Both the position numbers and the translations under genes were made by a program. A DNA stretch of 64,000 nucleotides from Rossellomorea sp. BNER (GTDB taxonomy: Bacteria; Bacillota; Bacilli; Bacillales; Bacillaceae_B): assembly GCA_024213275.1 (NCBI GenBank), contig JANAVG010000002.1, positions 434,001-498,000 of the forward strand, written 5' to 3'. The stretch's first letter is position 1; every line of letters starts with the position of its first letter. Shown one piece after another: positions 61,270-64,000 of this stretch. Under the pieces are notes generated by a model. The model was not told the DNA's origin. It searched no databases and was given only the letters and a program-made list of their open reading frames with translations.

Positions 61270-62355
61270 CTATTCCTTACTTATTCTTCGTATTTGGATA
61301 AATCTGTACACATTTACTACAATCACTTTAGAGACAGCATATGTTGGCACAGCTAAAATTAAGCCTAATAGCCCGGCAAAGTTTCCGGCTGCGAGCAATA
61401 AAAGGATGATTGTTAAAGGATGTACATCCAATTTTTTTCCCATAACTTGGGGAGATATAAAATTACTCTCAATTTGTTGGACAACAATGACCACAAGAAG
61501 TACCCATAAAGCCATCAACGGTGAATCTAAAAACGCTACTACTAAACTTGGAATGGTACCGATAAATGGCCCGACAAAAGGGATAACATTAGTAAACATC
61601 GCCACTAAAGCGAGTACTAAAGAGTAATCAAGGCCAATAATTAGAAAGCCAATGTAAATTAATACTCCCACACAAAGGCTTACTATAATTTGCCCTTGTA
61701 TATATGAGCTAAGTGCATCATCCATATCTTTTAGTATTCTTTTCCCATCTTTTTCATGCTGTTTTGGCACCAGTTTTAATACATACTGTGGTAACCTGTC
61801 TCCATCCTTAAGCATATAAAAGAGAACGAATGGAATAATCACAATCAATACAAGAATGCTTGTAACAGTAGAGATGATTTTTATAATATTTGATCCTAAA
61901 GTGGACAGGAACGCATTGAGTTCATCAGTAAATCTTCGCGCAATTTCTTCGAAAGAAAAATTTTGTCCCTCTTGGAATCTTTCTATTAAATCGTTTTGCT
62001 TTAAATTTAATAGTAAATGTTGAATATCATCAACAAGCTGAGGAGTATTGTTAATTAAACCATTAATCTGTCTTTGTAATAGTGGTCCCAGATAGTACAC
62101 TAATGCTGTAATGATCCCAATCCCCATTAAATAAATTAGTATAATGGAGAGCGATCGTGGAATATATCGTGATAGAAATAGGACAAGTGGTCGTAATAGG
62201 TAATAAAGGACACCTGCAATGATAATTGGAGCAAATAAAGTTGTCACGATTACGGTAATAGGGGTAAAGATAAAATCAACTAAACTTCCCAAGTATACAA
62301 TTAATAAGAGTAAAGCAATTCCATAACCTGCACGAAACCATTTTCCTTTTGGCAT
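61270..62355 (-). CDS. AI-2E family transporter
   Basis: A 361-residue membrane protein with about 7-8 helices, starting MPKGKWFRAGYGIALLLLIVY. The AI-2E domain contains GDRLPQYVLKLVPKQHEKDG and FVGPFIGTIPSLVVAFLDSP. Family members include Na+/H+ antiporters and autoinducer exporters, and a role cannot be picked. It lies 8 bases before modA but its relation to Mo is likely incidental. Confidence 0.88.
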   Translation of the reverse strand: MPKGKWFRAGYGIALLLLIVYLGSLVDFIFTPITVIVTTLFAPIIIAGVLYYLLRPLVLFLSRYIPRSLSIILIYLMGIGIITALVYYLGPLLQRQINGLINNTPQLVDDIQHLLLNLKQNDLIERFQEGQNFSFEEIARRFTDELNAFLSTLGSNIIKIISTVTSILVLIVIIPFVLFYMLKDGDRLPQYVLKLVPKQHEKDGKRILKDMDDALSSYIQGQIIVSLCVGVLIYIGFLIIGLDYSLVLALVAMFTNVIPFVGPFIGTIPSLVVAFLDSPLMALWVLLVVIVVQQIESNFISPQVMGKKLDVHPLTIILLLLAAGNFAGLLGLILAVPTYAVSKVIVVNVYRFIQIRRISKE

Positions 62356-62547
62356 ATCTAATTCTCCTCTATGTAAGTAGCTTATGAATCATTTTAACCT
62401 AAATGGAAGCAAATGTAACGTCATATGAGAGCGCAACTGATTGATAGAAAAGGTTCATAATTAAATGATTAAATTGTTTAGGGATTCTGCTTTTTTCTAT
62501 GAATCTGTTAGAATATTAGTAAAGTTTCTATAAAAGAAGGGGATTCT

Positions 62548-63555
62548 ATGAATCAAATACAAGATATTTATCAGCGACCCTTACGAGATCTAAGGATTTC
62601 AGTGACAGATCAGTGTAATTTTCGTTGCAAATATTGCATGCCGGCTGAAATCTTTGGTTCTGATTATCCATTTTTGAAGAAGGAAGAGATTTTAACTTTT
62701 AATGAAATTGAGCGGTTAGCTAAGGCTTTTGCTGGGATAGGTGTTAAAAAGCTTCGGATTACAGGTGGAGAACCTCTATTAAGGCCTGACATGCCGAAAT
62801 TAATCGAAAAACTTATAAAAATAAACGGTATTGAAGATATAGGACTTACAACAAATGGTGTCTTTTTAATGAAACAATCTGAGGCACTTTATCATGCTGG
62901 GTTAAGAAGATTAAATATCAGTTTAGATTCAATTGATGACACATTATTCCAAAAAATGAATGGTCGAGGAATTAGTCATAGATCAGTTTTAAAAGGAATA
63001 GATAAAGCAAAGGATTTAGGTTTTAGTATTAAAATTAATATGGTAGTTCAAAAGGGAATTAATGATTCTCAGATACTACCAATGGCAAATTATTTTAAAG
63101 AGAGGGGGATCACCTTAAGATTTATTGAATTTATGGATGTAGGAAATCATAACGGATGGAATTGGGAAAAAGTTGTATCAATGAACAATATTTTGGAGAG
63201 CTTAAGAACCCAATTCGAACTAGAGCCACTTGAAGAAAATTACTATGGTGAAGTGGCAAAGCGCTATCAATATAAAGGTACGAGCACTGAGATAGGTTTC
63301 ATTTCCTCTGTTTCAGAGTCTTTTTGTTCAAGCTGTACGAGAGCAAGAATATCTGCAGATGGAAATTTATATACATGTTTATTTGCATCTAAAGGGTTTA
63401 ATCTCAAAAAGCTTTTAAAATCAAACTTAATGGACGAATCGCTGTTAAAAGAGGTTTCAGATATTTGGAGAAGCAGGGATGATCGATATTCAGATTTAAG
63501 AAAAGAAAGAGCTTCGGAAAAAAGGAAAATTGAGATGTCTTTTATTGGTGGGTAG
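62548..63555 (+). CDS. moaA: GTP 3',8-cyclase MoaA
   Basis: A 335-residue radical SAM enzyme making the first intermediate of the molybdenum cofactor. The N-terminal cluster CNFRCKYC (about 24-31), the SAM-binding GGEPLLR, and the second cluster C-x2-C-x13-C in [18 protein letters not shown] are complete, and the protein ends in the conserved GG tail. AAGGGG precedes the ATG. It is followed by moeA with its own ribosome site. Confidence 0.97.
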   Translation: MNQIQDIYQRPLRDLRISVTDQCNFRCKYCMPAEIFGSDYPFLKKEEILTFNEIERLAKAFAGIGVKKLRITGGEPLLRPDMPKLIEKLIKINGIEDIGLTTNGVFLMKQSEALYHAGLRRLNISLDSIDDTLFQKMNGRGISHRSVLKGIDKAKDLGFSIKINMVVQKGINDSQILPMANYFKERGITLRFIEFMDVGNHNGWNWEKVVSMNNILESLRTQFELEPLEENYYGEVAKRYQYKGTSTEIGFISSVSESFCSSCTRARISADGNLYTCLFASKGFNLKKLLKSNLMDESLLKEVSDIWRSRDDRYSDLRKERASEKRKIEMSFIGG

Positions 63556-63702
63556 GTTTAAAAATCTTGAGATGAGATTAACAACAGGGAAATTTCAAAT
63601 AAGATTCATTCACTTATTTGTTGATTATCTTTATGTGAGAAATTTTATGTTAAGCATTTGCTTACTTCATTTATATTCAGAGACTAAAGGGGAGTTATAA
63701 AT

Positions 63703-64000
63703 TGAGTGAAAAGAGAAAGCCCATTTCTGTTCATCAAGCAGTTGAAACCGTAATGAAGTGGAAGCAAAGAGGAATTAAAAATGAAGTGAACTTTTCTGAA
63801 TGTGATGATGGCTATTTATTTAATCCAATTTACGCAGATCACCCTGTACCACCATTTGATCGTTCTCCCTATGACGGCTTTGCGATTAGATCACAAGATA
63901 CAGAAATACTTTCATCGAATAACTCATTAGATTTTAAGGTGATTGATGAAATACCTGCGGGGAATATATCAAATAAATCAGTAGGGAAAAATCAAGCAGC
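63703..64000 (+). CDS. moeA: Molybdopterin molybdenumtransferase MoeA (3' partial)
   Basis: The first 99 residues of MoeA; the gene is cut by the window end. TTG 63703 follows AAGGGGAG at 8 bases. The N-terminal motif PPFDRSPYDGFAI (about 47-59) is typical, with VIDEIPAGN in the following domain. MoeA inserts Mo into molybdopterin-AMP. It is 147 bases after moaA and probably in the same operon. Confidence 0.93.

Noticed and set aside
1..64000. CRISPR arrays, tRNA/rRNA genes and prophage modules
   Set aside because: No regularly spaced identical repeats of CRISPR type, no tRNA cloverleaf and no integrase, portal or capsid genes were recognised.

Overview
The window looks like the chromosome of an endospore-forming, low-GC Bacillaceae species outside the B. 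subtilis group. The sequence is AT-rich with strong AGGAGG-type ribosome sites and frequent TTG/GTG starts. It carries a gamma-type spore protein, an Sda-like sporulation checkpoint peptide, GerP-like spore proteins, a sporulenol/hopene cyclase, and Bacillus pairs such as odhAB, xpaC-yaaN and yojNO. The trp operon is read by T-box leaders rather than a TRAP-type leader and carries its own trpG, unlike B. subtilis. No rRNA, tRNA, CRISPR array or prophage was recognised.

Layout. 1-8.5 kb: tail of an acetyltransferase, a MOSC protein, then a sigma-A promoter, two tandem Trp T-boxes and the complete trpEGDCFBA operon. 8.5-16 kb: small acidic lipoprotein, S66 carboxypeptidase, a Met T-box driving a second-type methionyl-tRNA synthetase, a metallophosphoesterase, a double GNAT, a histidine phosphatase and a DUF3900 protein. 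16-22.7 kb: short accessory genes, a MITE, an ABC-F protein behind an attenuator-like leader, a collapsed SDR pseudogene and a gamma-SASP. 22.9-25.4 kb: CstA and a DeoR regulator. 25.4-27.1 kb: gene-poor DNA holding palindromes and a decayed acetyltransferase. 27.1-31.7 kb: squalene-hopene/sporulenol cyclase, a 42-residue membrane peptide and an OmpR/EnvZ-type two-component system. 31.7-34.1 kb: a sporulation-type cluster of two Hsp20-like and five small GerP-like proteins. 34.5-42.1 kb: odhAB, two tiny ORFs (one Sda-like), a nucleotidyltransferase and an acyl-CoA synthetase. 42.2-46.4 kb: a second MITE, a tandem gamma-glutamylcyclotransferase and a secreted type I pullulanase with a cre site at its promoter. 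46.5-55 kb: GNAT, DedA, a GNAT pseudogene, a Rok-like repressor, yojNO and xpaC-yaaN. 55-59.7 kb: D,D-carboxypeptidase, a YidC insertase, the two fluoride-channel subunits and a cupredoxin. 59.8-64 kb: molybdate uptake (modAB), an AI-2E-type permease and molybdenum cofactor genes moaA and moeA (cut by the window end).

Themes. The trp genes form one tightly coupled transcription unit sensing uncharged tRNA-Trp. CcpA-like sites near cstA, odhA, pulA and yojN suggest shared carbon control. The Mo genes at the right end form a uptake-to-cofactor block. Intergenic DNA is rich in repeats: a REP-like GGGACGGTTCTTG family (4 loci), a ~120-bp palindromic family (3-4 loci), two MITEs with 8-bp target duplications, and a large hairpin repeat at 58.6 kb. 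Three genes have decayed, two of them by internal deletion. The least explained items are the GerP-like/Hsp20 cluster at 31.7-34.1 kb, the ABC-F leader at 19.6-19.85 kb, and the small membrane peptide in front of the two-component system.
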